The position numbers and the translations under genes were made by a program. Positions 46,364 to 58,119 of a stretch of 64,000 bases of DNA are shown one piece after another. Positions within the stretch are counted from its first letter, which is position 1. Each line of letters begins with the position of its first letter. Source of the DNA: Homarus americanus (lineage: Eukaryota > Arthropoda > Malacostraca > Decapoda > Nephropidae). Under the pieces are notes generated by a model. It had not been told where the DNA came from. It worked only from the letters and a program-made list of their open reading frames with translations, and searched no databases. The stretch covers positions 361,235 to 425,234 of the forward strand of contig NW_024737068.1 in assembly GCF_018991925.1 (NCBI RefSeq). The letters are read 5' to 3'.

Positions 46364-46523
46364 ACCCAATAAAGGTAATATAGGTCTGTCCAGGTATGCC
46401 CCGCTGCCTGGCGACCACGTGTAGGGGCCGTAAGTGCCAGTGTTGAACCCAATATAGGTAATATAGGTCTGTCCAGGTATGCCCCGCTGCCTGGCGACCA
46501 CGTGTAGGGGCCGTAAGTGCCAG
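46358..46523 (+). repeat. 83-bp tandem duplication overlapping the stop codon of the 207-aa ORF
   Basis: Two units, each with TGTTGAACCCAATA, GTAATATAGGTCTGTCCAGG and CGACCACGTGTAGGGGCC, lie head to tail. They differ at only one or two bases. The first unit contains the terminal Cys codon and stop of the ORF and the AATAAA, which is AATATA in the second. Confidence 0.95.
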
Positions 46524-46657
46524 TGCATATTAATGTCAGAAGCGCTAAGCTTCATTTTTAAAGTGTTTTTTTAGTATGAATATACATTTTGGATATTTAG
46601 AACTAGTATGTATTGTGCTATGCCCTATATTATTATACCTAAACTTTATTTACATGT

Positions 46658-46784
<127 letters not shown>

Positions 46785-47308
46785 CCTGGTGTGTGAGTTT
46801 TCATGGTAAAATTATCGTTTCGATCACCCAGCTAATTTTAGGATTTTAAATTTTGGAATCAGTAGTTTAGACAATTTTAAGACACTTTTCTTTAGCATTT
46901 CCGTCAGAAATTTTAACTGATAAAATTACCAGCAATATACGCACGCACATTACACTCACGGACACACATTGCATACTCATTACACACACACATTACACAT
47001 ACATACAGACACACACATACAGACTGGTGCATGTTTGTTTACTCATTACTCTACTACTTTAGTTAGCGTTTTACTAAACACTACCACATTGTTATGACAA
47101 TTGTGCGTTTAATAACTGCATCATGAATGCATACGTAATGTGTGAAAATTTGGTCTACACTTCACCTGGAAGCGTCGCCATGCACGTAATACTGTGTTCA
47201 TCATCTTCACTACTTACTAACACTACTGTTGAGTGAGAGGAGACAGATATTGGTACAGTTTTGATTATCAGTTAATGTATCTTATATGAGTAGTTAACGT
47301 GTATTGTA

Positions 47309-47795
47309 CAGTCGGCCACAAAAATAAATAGACACCTACGGTTCGTGTTTGAGACAAAATATCTGGTAACACTGTCCTGAACAGAGCAGACAAAAATTAA
47401 AAAATGACCTGTAATTTATGTTTTATTCCTACATATATGTTATAAATACATCTGTTGTGAATGTTTTGCTAGTGTCTTGTGTTTATATTACAAGTAATAT
47501 ATTGTATCCAATGGTAGTAAACTTGTTGACGAATGGGATTGCAGTTATCGTACAGCTCCCTCCTCCTCCCCCCCACTTTTTCTCTTACCCTACTTTTTTT
47601 TTACTGATGTTTGTAGAAGTAAAGGAAGGAAGAGGAGTAAATAGAAGAATAAAGAAGTAAAACAGAAAATAGTTAGAGATGACAGGTGGGGCTGAGCTGA
47701 GTTTCATCGTGCGTCTGGATGCGCAGTTTCAACGTTACCAGACCATTTTCGGACCTTACAGCAACAGTGTGTATACTTATTTCTGTGGCCGACTG
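47309..47795. mobile_element. Tc1/mariner-type MITE (487 bp, TA target site)
   Basis: The left end reads CAGTCGGCCACAAAAATAAA and the right end, inverted, reads CAGTCGGCCACAGAAATAAG. Similarity between the arms continues for about 70 bp and includes ATCTGGTAACACTG versus GTCTGGTAACGTTG. TA lies outside each end (47307-47308 and 47796-47797). TA duplication plus CAGT ends with a CCACAAAAATAA motif is the pattern of Tc1/mariner elements. There is no transposase frame, so the element is non-autonomous. Confidence 0.8.
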
Positions 47796-48099
47796 TACCC
47801 GCGTTAGTGTGGGCCTAGTTAGTAATAGTATCATCACACGCGGTTCTACATAGTAGCTGGCTGGCCTATAGTTAACACTGTTTCCTCCCTTTCGTGGCAA
47901 CGCGGGGACCTCCCATCCATTCTCTTCGGTGAACACGATATCGCATCAGAGGAAGACCACTCGCCTCACTCACTGCTTTCTTACCTGACGACAAAGGAAC
48001 TCAAAGACAGTCTGTCCAGTGAACTCAACATATGTGGGTGCTGGGTGATGGCGGAGTCAGTTTTAGAGGTCACCAGATGAATGCTAACTGAAGGAGGAG

Positions 48100-48480
48100 C
48101 ACTTGACCGCAGCCGGTACCGTTCTTGCCTCGCAAGCGGGATGTCACGGGTTCGATTCCCGGGCCGGTGGAAGTTGTTTGGACTTACTTCCTAGCCCCCA
48201 TTAGTCCTTGTTCACCTAGCAGTAAAGTAGGTACCTGGTGTAAGTCGAAAGTTGCGAATTCGTATTCAGGGACAAGTTGTTGGAGCATCCAATAACTTGA
48301 TGACAAACCATTGACTCTTCAGGCTTCTACAGCCCTTGACTCTTCATGCTTCTACGCCCTTAAATCGTGAGACATAAAGGCAAGCATGAACTTAGCATGC
48401 TTCCCTGTTGGGCGCTGTAAACGCTTCTGCGCTTCACCTTACACAAGGATGTAGGGGAGTGCCCAATAAAAAAAAAAAAA
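48100..48480 (+). mobile_element. Full-length tRNA-derived SINE with poly(A) tail
   Basis: The head is tRNA-like: GCCGGTACCGTTCTTGCC, TCGCAAGCGGG with a CGC anticodon-loop arrangement like tRNA-Ala, and a B box GGTTCGATTCCC. No acceptor stem closes. The body contains CACCTAGCAGTAAAGTAGGT followed by ACCTGG, a conserved core I recall from decapod SINEs. The 3' end is CTGTAAACGCTTCTGCGC, TTCACCTTACACAAGGATG and TGCCCAATAAA, followed by A13. Two truncated copies of this tail occur at 38.1 and 63.8 kb. Confidence 0.75.
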
Positions 48481-49838
48481 TCTTCACCATCTCGGTTTTT
48501 AAGACCATCACGCGACGAGTAAGGAAGGTCTTGCTAGATGCCAATCTCGACACCCTGGTCCTGTGTCTTGGATTAGCTCTTTGTCTTGGAGTGCTGTAAG
48601 CTTTAGCGGGAAAAAAAGGGTATTACAGGTTCTTACATGGACATATGGCACGTGTTGCTGTCCCAAACGAATATAACTAGCCTTTTTAGCTCTGGGGAGG
48701 ATGGGTGTCATATCCTGTGGTACTTCTTGTGGTGTGTTGGGCGGCGGGTTAGACTGTGAGGAAGAGCTGCGTTACCCAGACGTCTAATTATAAATTTAGT
48801 TTGTACCTAAAAGTCTTATAATTACAAGAGAGTCAATGATGGTGGGGTAAAAGGTGTTAGTATACACATGGGGGTAAATGGTGTTAAATTCTCTTTCTCT
48901 CTCTCTGAGCTGTGTGTGTGTGTGTGTGTGTGTGTGTCATGATATAGTTCCAGGTCTCGTCTGGTGTCTTCGTAAGCTCTGCCGCGACACCTTGATCAAG
49001 ATAACACAGACACGCTCACCGCCCTATCATACACCACACTATACTGCTGGCACTGTCTCCTTGTAACACCACACACCCACCCACCCACCCACCCACCCAC
49101 CACCCACTCACCTACGTCACCCATCCACAACCCACTTGCCTCACCCACCCACCTCCCCATCCACGTACTTCACCCACCACCCACCTGCCTCACCGTTAGA
49201 CCACACACACACACAAACACACACACACACACACACTTAGACTGTGAAAAAATAGAACCTTTTATGGTAAGGACAGAGTGTACTGTATAGTGACACAGCA
49301 CTTTATGGCAAGATAGCTGGTGTGTTAAGACTGTGTCCACACTTCGCACCTAGTGGTTAAGTCGACTCCCATGTACAGACCTAAACCAACAATGTACCGG
49401 CAATACTCTGCAACACTCGACGCCGCAGTAACCTGACCACCGAATTCTGGTAAACACCCTTTGTGACCTCTTCTCTGTAATCCTTGTTTGTATTACCGCT
49501 CACAGGATGAGTGTGGGGTGCACAGTAACTAGCTGCTGTCTGCGGCAAAACTTTAAAAATTACACATACACACACACACGCACACAGAACCTGCAAGGAT
49601 GTAGACATACTGTATGGTGGTGGAGTGTCAGGTCAAAGATTAATGCACCAACGATTATAACAGTTGTTGACTTGATTAATGACCTTATGTAACTCGCTGT
49701 AGTGTACTCACACACACACACACACAAATAATAATGGTTGTCCCTCGTGTTCGGGACTGGTAAATAAATACTCTTTAACATTACGAAATGCACGACCCTA
49801 CACGTAGGATACAACAGCCTTAATCACAACTGTTCTGT
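48481..49838. other. Low-copy DNA with microsatellites, no gene seen
   Basis: It contains a (GT)n run near 48908-48938, a (CCAC)n run near 49070-49115 and (CA)n runs near 49203-49235 and 49708-49728. No open frame shows a recognisable motif. Confidence 0.6.
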
Positions 49839-50245
49839 TAATAACACTTTCCTGGATATTGTTGATAAGGAGAAAGATCTTGACGTTGTGATAGATCTTT
49901 CACTGAAGGCGGCGCAACAGGTGGGGGCAGCAGTGAGGAAAACAAACCGAGAAAATGCTCCTTCAACTGTACAAATCTCTAGTACGTCCCAGTCTGGATT
50001 ACTGTACGAGGGCCTTAGGACTAGCAACCGATCAGACAACAAGGCATAATAGGCCAGATCTCAATGAATCATTCGAAATCCTGACAGAGATGGAAGACAT
50101 GAACCCAGGCCATTTCTTTGTGATGTCTCGCACCATCAACACGAGAGGACATAACAACAAGCTCCGCAAGGTATTAAACTGAACGAACATAAGTAAGTAC
50201 TTCACACAGAGACTGGTAGACCCATGGATCGATCCGCCTGCCCCC
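49839..50245 (+). pseudogene. CR1/Jockey-type LINE RT C-terminal fragment, internally deleted
   Basis: One frame gives EKDLDVVIDLSLKAAQQVGAAVRKTN. In the other frame LLQLYKSLVRPSLDYC follows, and then an FFVMSRTINTRGHNNKLRK ending. These are the landmarks of the RT thumb and connection region of CR1-like LINEs: EKDLGV, LYKSLVRPHLEYC and RTRGH.KL.K. A segment of a few dozen codons between LDYC and the FEI...MED region is missing, and a frameshift separates the first two blocks. It is clearly dead. Confidence 0.75.
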
Positions 50246-50389
50246 CCCCCTCTCTCTCTCTCAACAGGCCAATTTACGTGGTGAACGGATACTTATGTGA
50301 CAGTTAGTCCACCTGGTACTCATTCTGGCTCCCTAATACCTCACCTTTATGGCTACCTTGAGTACCAGTAGCGCCTGTAGTGATGATGG

Positions 50390-50560
50390 TGGTGATAATA
50401 GCAGTTGTAGTGGTAGTGATAGTAGTGGTGGTGGTGATAGTTGTATTGTTAGTAGAAGTTATAATGGTAATGGTGGTGATAGTAGTTGTTGTTGTGGCAG
50501 AAGTGATAATAATAGTAGATAGTAATAATGATAATAATAATAATAATAGTAATAATGATA
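50390..50560 (+). repeat. (GTGGTGATA)-rich and (ATA)n low-complexity stretch
   Basis: GTAGTGGTAGTGATAGTAG-like sequence passes into (AATAAT)n. Confidence 0.8.
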
Positions 50561-50734
50561 AAAGAAGCAGTAACAACCCTACATCACCCTCAATACATGT
50601 TTGGTTGTGTGTGTGATCCTTGAGTAGTATAAACTCCATCATGAGAACAACAAATAACAAAAGACGATCGGAAATCTTCTCGAGAACCTATTTTGTCGTG
50701 TTTATAGTTTCACTGTTGACGCGATGTGGGATCC

Positions 50735-53700
50735 GATCACCTGAAGCTTACAAAACCTCGACACTCTTAAGCTTATAGAACCCCCGACCCTCCTTAGCTT
50801 ATAGATCCCCCGACCCTCCTAAGCTTATAGATCCCCGACGCTCCTAAGCTTATAGGTCCCCGACCCTCCTAAGCTTCCCCGACCTAGCTAAGCTTATAGA
50901 GACCCTCCTAGCTAGATCCCCGACCTCCTATAGCCGCTTATAGTCCCCGACCTCCTCTCCGACCCTCCTAAGCCTATAGTCCCCCGACCTCCTAAGCCTA
51001 TAGATCCCCGACCCTCCTAAGCCTATAGATCCCCGACCTCCTAGAGCTTATAGATCCCGACCTCCCGACCCCTAAGCAGGTATAGATCCCCCGACCTAAG
51101 CCTATAGGTCCCGACCCTCCTAAGCTTATAGATCCCCGACCTCCTCCTATAAGATCCCGACCCTCTATAGCCTGCCTCCTAAATTCCCCCGACCTCCTAG
51201 CTTATAGATCCCCCGACCCTCCTAAGCTAGATCCCCCACCTCCTAAGCTTATTCCCCGACCCTCCCTATAGAGCCTAGCTTATAGATCCCCGACCCTCCC
51301 CTATAGAAGCCTATAGATCCCCGACCCTCCTAAGCCTATAGATCCCCCCGACCCTCCTAAGCTTATAGATCCCCGACCCTCCTAAGCTTATAGATCCCTC
51401 CTAAGCTTATAGATCCCCGACCCTCCTAGCTTATAGATCCCCGACCTCCTAAGCCTATAGATCCCCGATCCTCCCTGCTCTATAGATCTGCCTCCTAAGC
51501 TTATAGAGACCACCTATAGAGCCCCGACCCTCCTAAGCCTATAGATCCCCCGACCTCCTAGCCTATAGATCCCCGACCTCCTAAGCCTAGATCCCCCGAC
51601 CTCCTAAGCCTATAGAGCCTATAGAGACCCTCCTGCTTTCCCCGACCCTCCTAAGCTTATAGATCCCCGACCCTCCCAAGCTTATAGATCCCCCGACCCT
51701 CCTAAGCATAGATCCCCCCGACCCTCCTGCTTTTAGATCCCCGACCCTCCTAAGCTTATAGATACCCCGACCCTACTAAGCCTATAGATCCCCCGACCTC
51801 CCTAGCTTATAGATCCCCGACCCTCCTAAGCGTATAGATCCCCGACCCTCCTAAGCTTTAGATCCCCCCGACCCTCCTAAGCTTATAGATCCCCCGACCC
51901 TCCTAAGCTATAGATCCCCGAGGATCCCCGACCCCCTAAGCGTATAGATCCCCCGACCCTCCTAAGCTTTTTAGATCCCCGACCCTCCTAAGCTTATAGA
52001 TCCCCGACCCCGACCCTCCTAAGCGTATAGATCCCCGACCCTCTAAGCTTATAAGCTTATAGATCCTAAGCGATCCCCCGACCCTCCTAAGCTTATAGAT
52101 CCCCGACCCCTAAACATAGACCCCCTCCCTAAGCGTATAGATCCCCCGACCCTCCTAGATCCCCGACCCTCCTAATAGAGACCCTCCATAGATCCTGACC
52201 TCCTAAGCGTATAGATCCGACCCTCCTAAGCTTATAGATCCCCACCTCCTAGCTTATAGATCCCGACCCTCTAAGCGTATATCCCCCGACCTCCGCTTAT
52301 AGATCCCCGACCCTCCTAAGCTTATAGATCCCCCGACCCTCCTAAGCTTATACCCTCTTATAGGATCCCCCGACCTCCTAAGCGTATAGATCCCTGACCC
52401 CCTAGCTTATAGATCCCCGACCTCCTAAGCTTTGGACCCCGACCCTCCTAAGCTTATAAGACCTCCTTATAGATCCCCCTGACCCTCCTAGCTTATAGAG
52501 ACCTCCTCATAGATCCCCGACCCTCCTAACATAGAGACACTCTGCTTATAGATCCCCCGACCCTCTCCTAAGCGTATAGATCCCCGACCTCTGCTTATAG
52601 ATCCCCGACCCTCCTAAGCTTATAGATCCCCCGATCCCCCGACCCTCCCCTATAGATCCCCGACCTCCTAAGCTTATAGATCCCGACCCTCCCAAGCTTA
52701 TAGATCCGACCCTCCTAAGCTTATAGATCCCCCGACCCTCCTAAGCTTATAGATCCCCCGACCCTCCTAAGCTGTATGAATCCCTGACCCTCTAAAGCTT
52801 ATAGATCCCCCGACCTCCTGCTTATAGATCCTCCCTACGATCCTGACCTCCTAAGCTTATAGATCCCCGACCCTCCTAGCTTATAGATCCCCCGACCTCC
52901 TAAGCGTATAGATCCGACCCTACTAAGCCTATAGATCCCCGACCCTCCTCGGCTTATAGATCCCCCGACCTCCTAAGCCTATAGATCCCCGACCTCCTAA
53001 GCTTATAGATCCCCCGACCTCCTAAGCTATAGATCCTAAACGATCCGACCTCCTCTTATAGATCCTCCGACCTCCTAAGCCTATAGATGACCCTCCTAAC
53101 ATAGGATCCGACCTCCTAAGCTTATAGGGACCTCCCTTATAGAGACCCTCCTAAGCGTATAGATCCCCCGACCCTCCTAATTCCGACCTCCTGTTAGATC
53201 CCGACCTCCTAAGCGTATAGATCCCCCCGACCTCCCTTTATAGAGACCCTCCTAAGCGTATAGATCCCCCGACCCTCCTCAGCTTATAGATCCCCGCTCC
53301 CCTATAGATGACCCTCCTAAGCTTATAGAGACCTCCTAAGCCCCCGACCTCCTCAGCCTATAGATCCCCCGACCTCCTCTATAGCCTGACCTCCTTATAG
53401 ATCCCCCCGACCCTACTAAGCCTATAGATCCCGACCTCCTCTTATAGATCCTGACTCCTCCCCCGACCTCCTAAGCTTATAAGACCTCCCTATAGATACC
53501 CCTGACCCTCCTAGCTTATAGACCCTCCTAGCCTGGCCTCCCCGACTCCTAGCCCACGACCCTCCTCCCTCGGACCCCTCCTAAGACCTCCCTATAGACC
53601 CTCCTCCTATGATCCCCCCGACCTCCTAAGCCTATAGATGGACCTCCTAAGACCTCCTATAGATCCTCCTAAGTAGATCCCCCCTCCTAAGCTTATAGAT

Positions 53701-53791
53701 CTCAACCCTCCCTAAGCTTATAGATCCCCGACCTCCCCTGACCCTCCTAAGCTTATAGATCCCCCGACCCTCCTCAGCTTATTTAACACCT
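50735..53791 (+). repeat. 3-kb minisatellite (AGATCCCCGACCCTCCTAAG + CTTAT), bounded by foldback-like ends
   Basis: A unit of about 24 bp, TATAGATCCCCGACCCTCC plus TAAGCTTA, repeats over 100 times. It shows extensive micro-deletions and two main variants (AAGCTTATAG, AAGCCTATAG, with AAGCGTATAG in the middle). The array starts with GATCACCTGAAGCTTAC and ends with CTCAGCTTATTTAACACC. These resemble the outer and inner parts of one foldback-family arm, and the unit itself resembles the middle of that arm (AGATTCTCCACCCCAGCTTAT, written here as AGATTCTCC and ACCCCAGCTTAT). Confidence 0.9.
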
Positions 53792-53954
53792 TATACCTTG
53801 ACCTTCCAGATGTTGTGTGGTCTTATCATATCTATCTGGACTCACATTGATAGAGATGTGGTAAGGTTTAAGAGACTTAGTAATTGGCGGAAGAGTGTGT
53901 TTAAAATGACATTGTGGGGTTTAAAGGAAGGATGATTATGTTTTTGATTTCTAG

Positions 53955-53971
53955 TTTTTGCTACTACTACA

Positions 53972-54033
<62 letters not shown>
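53955..54033 (+). repeat. (ACT)n microsatellite
   Basis: This is a nearly pure CTA/ACT run of about 80 bp. Confidence 0.97.
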
Positions 54034-54037
<4 letters not shown>

Positions 54038-54208
54038 GCTTTTTTTTTTTTTTAACTACTGCTACTACTACTACTATTTCTTTTTCACGGCCTCTAACCT
54101 CCTTTTATAGTCATACCTTCTCCACACATTTTATTACCTAACCTAACCTAATACAAAAGTAAATACCCTAGCTGAGTTAGTTAAGCCACAGATCTATGCA
54201 TCATTCAG

Positions 54209-54480
54209 TTACTGTTGCCTCATTATAGTCAATATTTGCGAATGTTGTCGGCTTAAGGGCTGGCGACATCTCAACCAGGCTGTAACGTAACTTCTGGGCT
54301 GCTGCTTCTGTTCAGACAACACCTCTGCCAGTCTTGCGTAGAAACATCTTGCACTTGGTCTCATCCCACCAGAGGTTGTGAACGCCAGAGTAGTGAAGCT
54401 GCCCTGATCCACAGTCTGAATTCTCTCGCCTTACGCCCTGTTCTTGTCGTTCTCGTTCCTCCTGTGTGCAGCCTCGAATA
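54209..54480 (-). pseudogene. Transposable-element C-terminal fragment (GSFTPL-type), minus strand
   Basis: On the minus strand the translation gives RRNENDKNRA, a stop, then GERIQTVDQGSFTTLAF and TTSGGMRPSARCFYARLAEV, followed by LSEQKQQPRSYVTAWLRCR. From memory, a GSFTPL...TTGGM...FYKRLA.L......QPYS....WLRCR block is common at the end of retroelement-associated polyproteins in many aquatic animals. I cannot name the family with certainty. The in-frame TAA between RA and GERI replaces a Tyr-like codon and marks it as decayed. Confidence 0.45.
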
Positions 54481-54619
54481 TCCTGATATCAAGGAAAGCT
54501 TGCTGATAAAACGGTATAGATTGAGGCAAATATGCGGGAGTTGTCCCGTTGTTGTAGGTATGTGTGTAGGAGAGAGAGAGAGAGAGAGAGAGATAAGATG
54601 GAAAAGTGAGTTCACAATA

Positions 54620-55564
54620 ATCCTTAGGATTACAGATTAGCTGAGTTGATCCATTATCGAATTATGAGCAATAGTAATAATAATAATAATAATGATAATA
54701 ATAATTTTCTAAGATCCAGTTCCTACAATACATCACTACATCCATCAACTCACTACACTGTATAAGAGACCTTAATGATAGCATTAGTTACGAACATCCT
54801 GGGTTGGAAGTGTACAGGAAGCGATATTTTCCCCCTTAACCATTTATTTTCACCTATCTAATTTATTTAACGTCTTTCATAACTAGTGGTGGTCATGGTA
54901 GGGGGAGGAGGCTATGTGTGTGTGTGTGTGTGTGTGTCGCTTCCCATCATTGTCCATTATAGTTTTGTCGAGGAGTGTTGAAGCCTAGTGCTGTATACTC
55001 GCTGTGTGTGTGTGTGTTGTCCTGCCTGCGTCACACCCTGTAAGTTGTGTGTTCTTTGTGTTGGTAACGCTTGAAATCGACGAACCAAAAAATTGGCCCG
55101 GGTTTTACCTCTTCCAGCCCTTTCATGATTTTGTCCGTCTGTTGTGCTGTTCACCCCTTTTGTGGCTTGTCTGAAGAGGTGTTAGTCGACCCCCTCAGGC
55201 TATTTGGATTTAGTTCAGGAATGGTCTTATAGTCACTGAGTTGTACCTTTTCTAGTGATGTCAAGTCTATCTGTGGGTAGGACGGTCTATATGCCTCTAT
55301 ACAGTAGACAAGATATAGACCTACAAGAGGTTTTTAAAAGTTGTAGGAGTATTTTATTCTTGAAGACAGTTTATGATTCTTTGGTTGGTCGCAAACTCCC
55401 GTAAAGGCGAAGGTTGTTTACGGTACGATTGGTGGCGCTGTATATAGTACATAATTATAGTATTGGTGTTAATAATAGTTTGTTCTTTCTTGTATTGCAG
55501 AATTTTGTGGTAAGGAGAGCAGCAGACACGATTGTGAGAGTAAGTGAGATATTTTTACGTTTTT

Positions 55565-55613
<49 letters not shown>

Positions 55614-56630
55614 TTGTTTCTTCTATTACTATAAGCATTTTGCTTTGAGGGGAAAAAAAGAGCAGAAACGTAAATAATTAATAACTAATAAATGATAAAG
55701 TTTTAGATCACAACATGACGTTAGGAAAAGCATTTTATTTTTCACTTATAAACTTTAATGGAACAATTATTCCAGTTGTCTCGTGAGTTAAAAACGACTT
55801 ACCACAGTTAATTAAGCTAGTCTAAGATAGGTTTTAACATAGTAAAGAGTTGATAATGCTCTATTATTATTATAAGAGTTGCTATTGATCTTTTTCTTCA
55901 TCATTATCATCATCTCATTATTATTATCATTATCATCATCATCATCTAGCCAATGACAAAATACCCCAGTGAACTAGGCTTATACCGTGGTTGTTAAGAG
56001 TTACGTAATAAGAGGCGAGTTATAACAAAAAAATAAGAATTATGAATGTTTTATGGTCGTGGCGGCGGTTATGTTAAGCCTAACGGCATCTGGGTGGCCT
56101 GGTCACGTCTGCTGTACTTGTTGCTGTACTTGTTGACTACAGTAGATACATATTTTCTGAAATACTGTATTGTTTTTTTATGTTGTGAGATGAAGTGCTG
56201 TATTTGCTGTATTACAAATAGTATAGTTTTTTATATGGCATTAGCTGTCTGTGTATAGATATTGAAATTTTAAAACATGATAAATTGTTTTCATAAGGAG
56301 AGCCAGAACGAGCATCATTGGTTCATCATCTCTCAACGCTGCCTGACGTGAAAAAAAAATATGTCTTCTTTAGTGAGAGAATGTTGAGAATTCACTTAAC
56401 CTAACCTAACCTAACCCATTTGGTGTTGTATCTTGTCTCGTCAACACATGTTTCAGATGAGGAGGACGATTCAAACCTTGACGTTGCCACGCTTTTAGAT
56501 ACTAACCTTTTAACGCACTAGGCTTGAAGAATACAGTACCCACCGAGAGGCGTTAGTTACCTACAGTATAGATAAATTCGTAGTTAGATTTGGTTTCTTT
56601 TAACATGTTGAATTTGAAGTTTTGTTAATG

Positions 56631-56701
<71 letters not shown>

Positions 56702-57900
56702 GGGGATTATTTAATTTATATTGTTTTGTTTATATGTTTTAGCCAGGACAGTTGTGGTGGGTGTGTGCAAGATTTTCGGTGTATGAGATGGCACATTCTT
56801 TGTTTAGTCCTACGTGACCATGGTACCCCCCCTACCCCCGGGCAAGGTATAAGGGCAGTATTCCTCTTGTTGAAGCCTCTGCCCTGCCCTTGCCCCTGAT
56901 GGAACACACACGTACATAACTCATTCTAATGTGGTCAAACTGATGTATATAATTTCTGGGAGGTTTATCATCTTAACTATCAACATATTGTGAGATTAGT
57001 CATATTAGTGTTGTTATTATGGTTGTTGTTTCATCTTGTGCAATAAAGTATCAGTAAAGTTTTTCTTGTTGGTTTTAAGTTAAGGTTCAACTTTACCAAA
57101 CAACTCCCCCCCCCCCTGATAAATAGTGTAGGAAGAGATCGATGTTAAATTATATATGTTGACGGAATTTATGCAGAATATTTTGAAATGTTGAATGTTA
57201 TCATGTGCAGTCGATAAAACAAAACACAGACGACAAAACTGTGTTGAGAAAATATGACACAACTGAAGAAGGATTTTGACGGTATAAACGTTCCTGGAAA
57301 ACCGATTATATTGTAGGAGACGGTTCTATGACAAATGCTCACAAGACAAATACTCAACAACCTAGCCTAACCTAACCTTTCCATTAACGTTGTGAGCAAA
57401 TGTCGACACACCATAGTAGACAGTTTGAGAGTTCTAGTGAGAGGTTAAGTGGCGTTTTTTGTATGGGAGAGAAAAAAAGTTGTTCCTATCTCCCGTGTAG
57501 TACAGAACCACTACGTGAATTGTAACTGACGCATTTTACGCATTTTTGTCCTGATAAATTCCATGTTCGCTTCTATTTAAACTCGATACGGACGCACCAG
57601 ACGCAGCCTAACCTAACCTAACCTAACTAAAAGGTATTATTAATGAGAGCGTTAAAATGAGTTAAGTTAAATTAGGTTCAATTAATTGATGTAATGTTAG
57701 ATAACTAATACAACGACGAGGTCTGACGGTCGCATATATATAATAAACCAGGTAAAATTTTGGCTTCTTTACAACCAGTGTTATAATTTGGTAATAATGT
57801 TAGTAAACACTTTAGAATATAGAGAAAAAATCGAAATATAAAAGATTGGATGATTGTATATTGAGATGAGTCATGATTACTGGTAGCTAGATGTACTTGG
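54620..57900. other. Low-copy AT-rich DNA, no supportable gene
   Basis: Microsatellites lie near 54670 (AAT), 54918 (GT), 55570-55612 (TC), 55920 (ATC) and 56636-56697 (AT). Short CCTAACC tracts lie near 56396, 57360 and 57607. No motif-bearing frame was found. Confidence 0.5.
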
Positions 57901-57911
57901 TCAACATGAGT

Positions 57912-58115
57912 ACAGGTGTTGGTGGTTGTGGTGGTAGCGGTGGTGGTAGTGGTGGTGATGGTGGTAGTGGCGGTGATGGTGGTAGTGGTGGTGATGGTGG
58001 TAGTGATGGTGGTAGTGGTGGTGATGATTGTGGTTGTGGTGTTGGTGGTGATGATGGTGATGGTGGTGGTGGTCATGATAGTAGTGATGGTGTAGTGATG
58101 GTGGTAGTTATACAG
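57912..58115 (+). repeat. (GGT)n/(GAT)-rich compound microsatellite
   Basis: GGTGGTAGTGGTGGTGATGG units run for about 200 bp. The Gly-rich frame is an artefact. Confidence 0.95.
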
Positions 58116-58119
58116 TACT

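Noticed and set aside
48100..48175. tRNA-Ala(CGC) gene
   Set aside because: B box and anticodon-like loop are present, but no acceptor stem closes and a SINE body with poly(A) follows.
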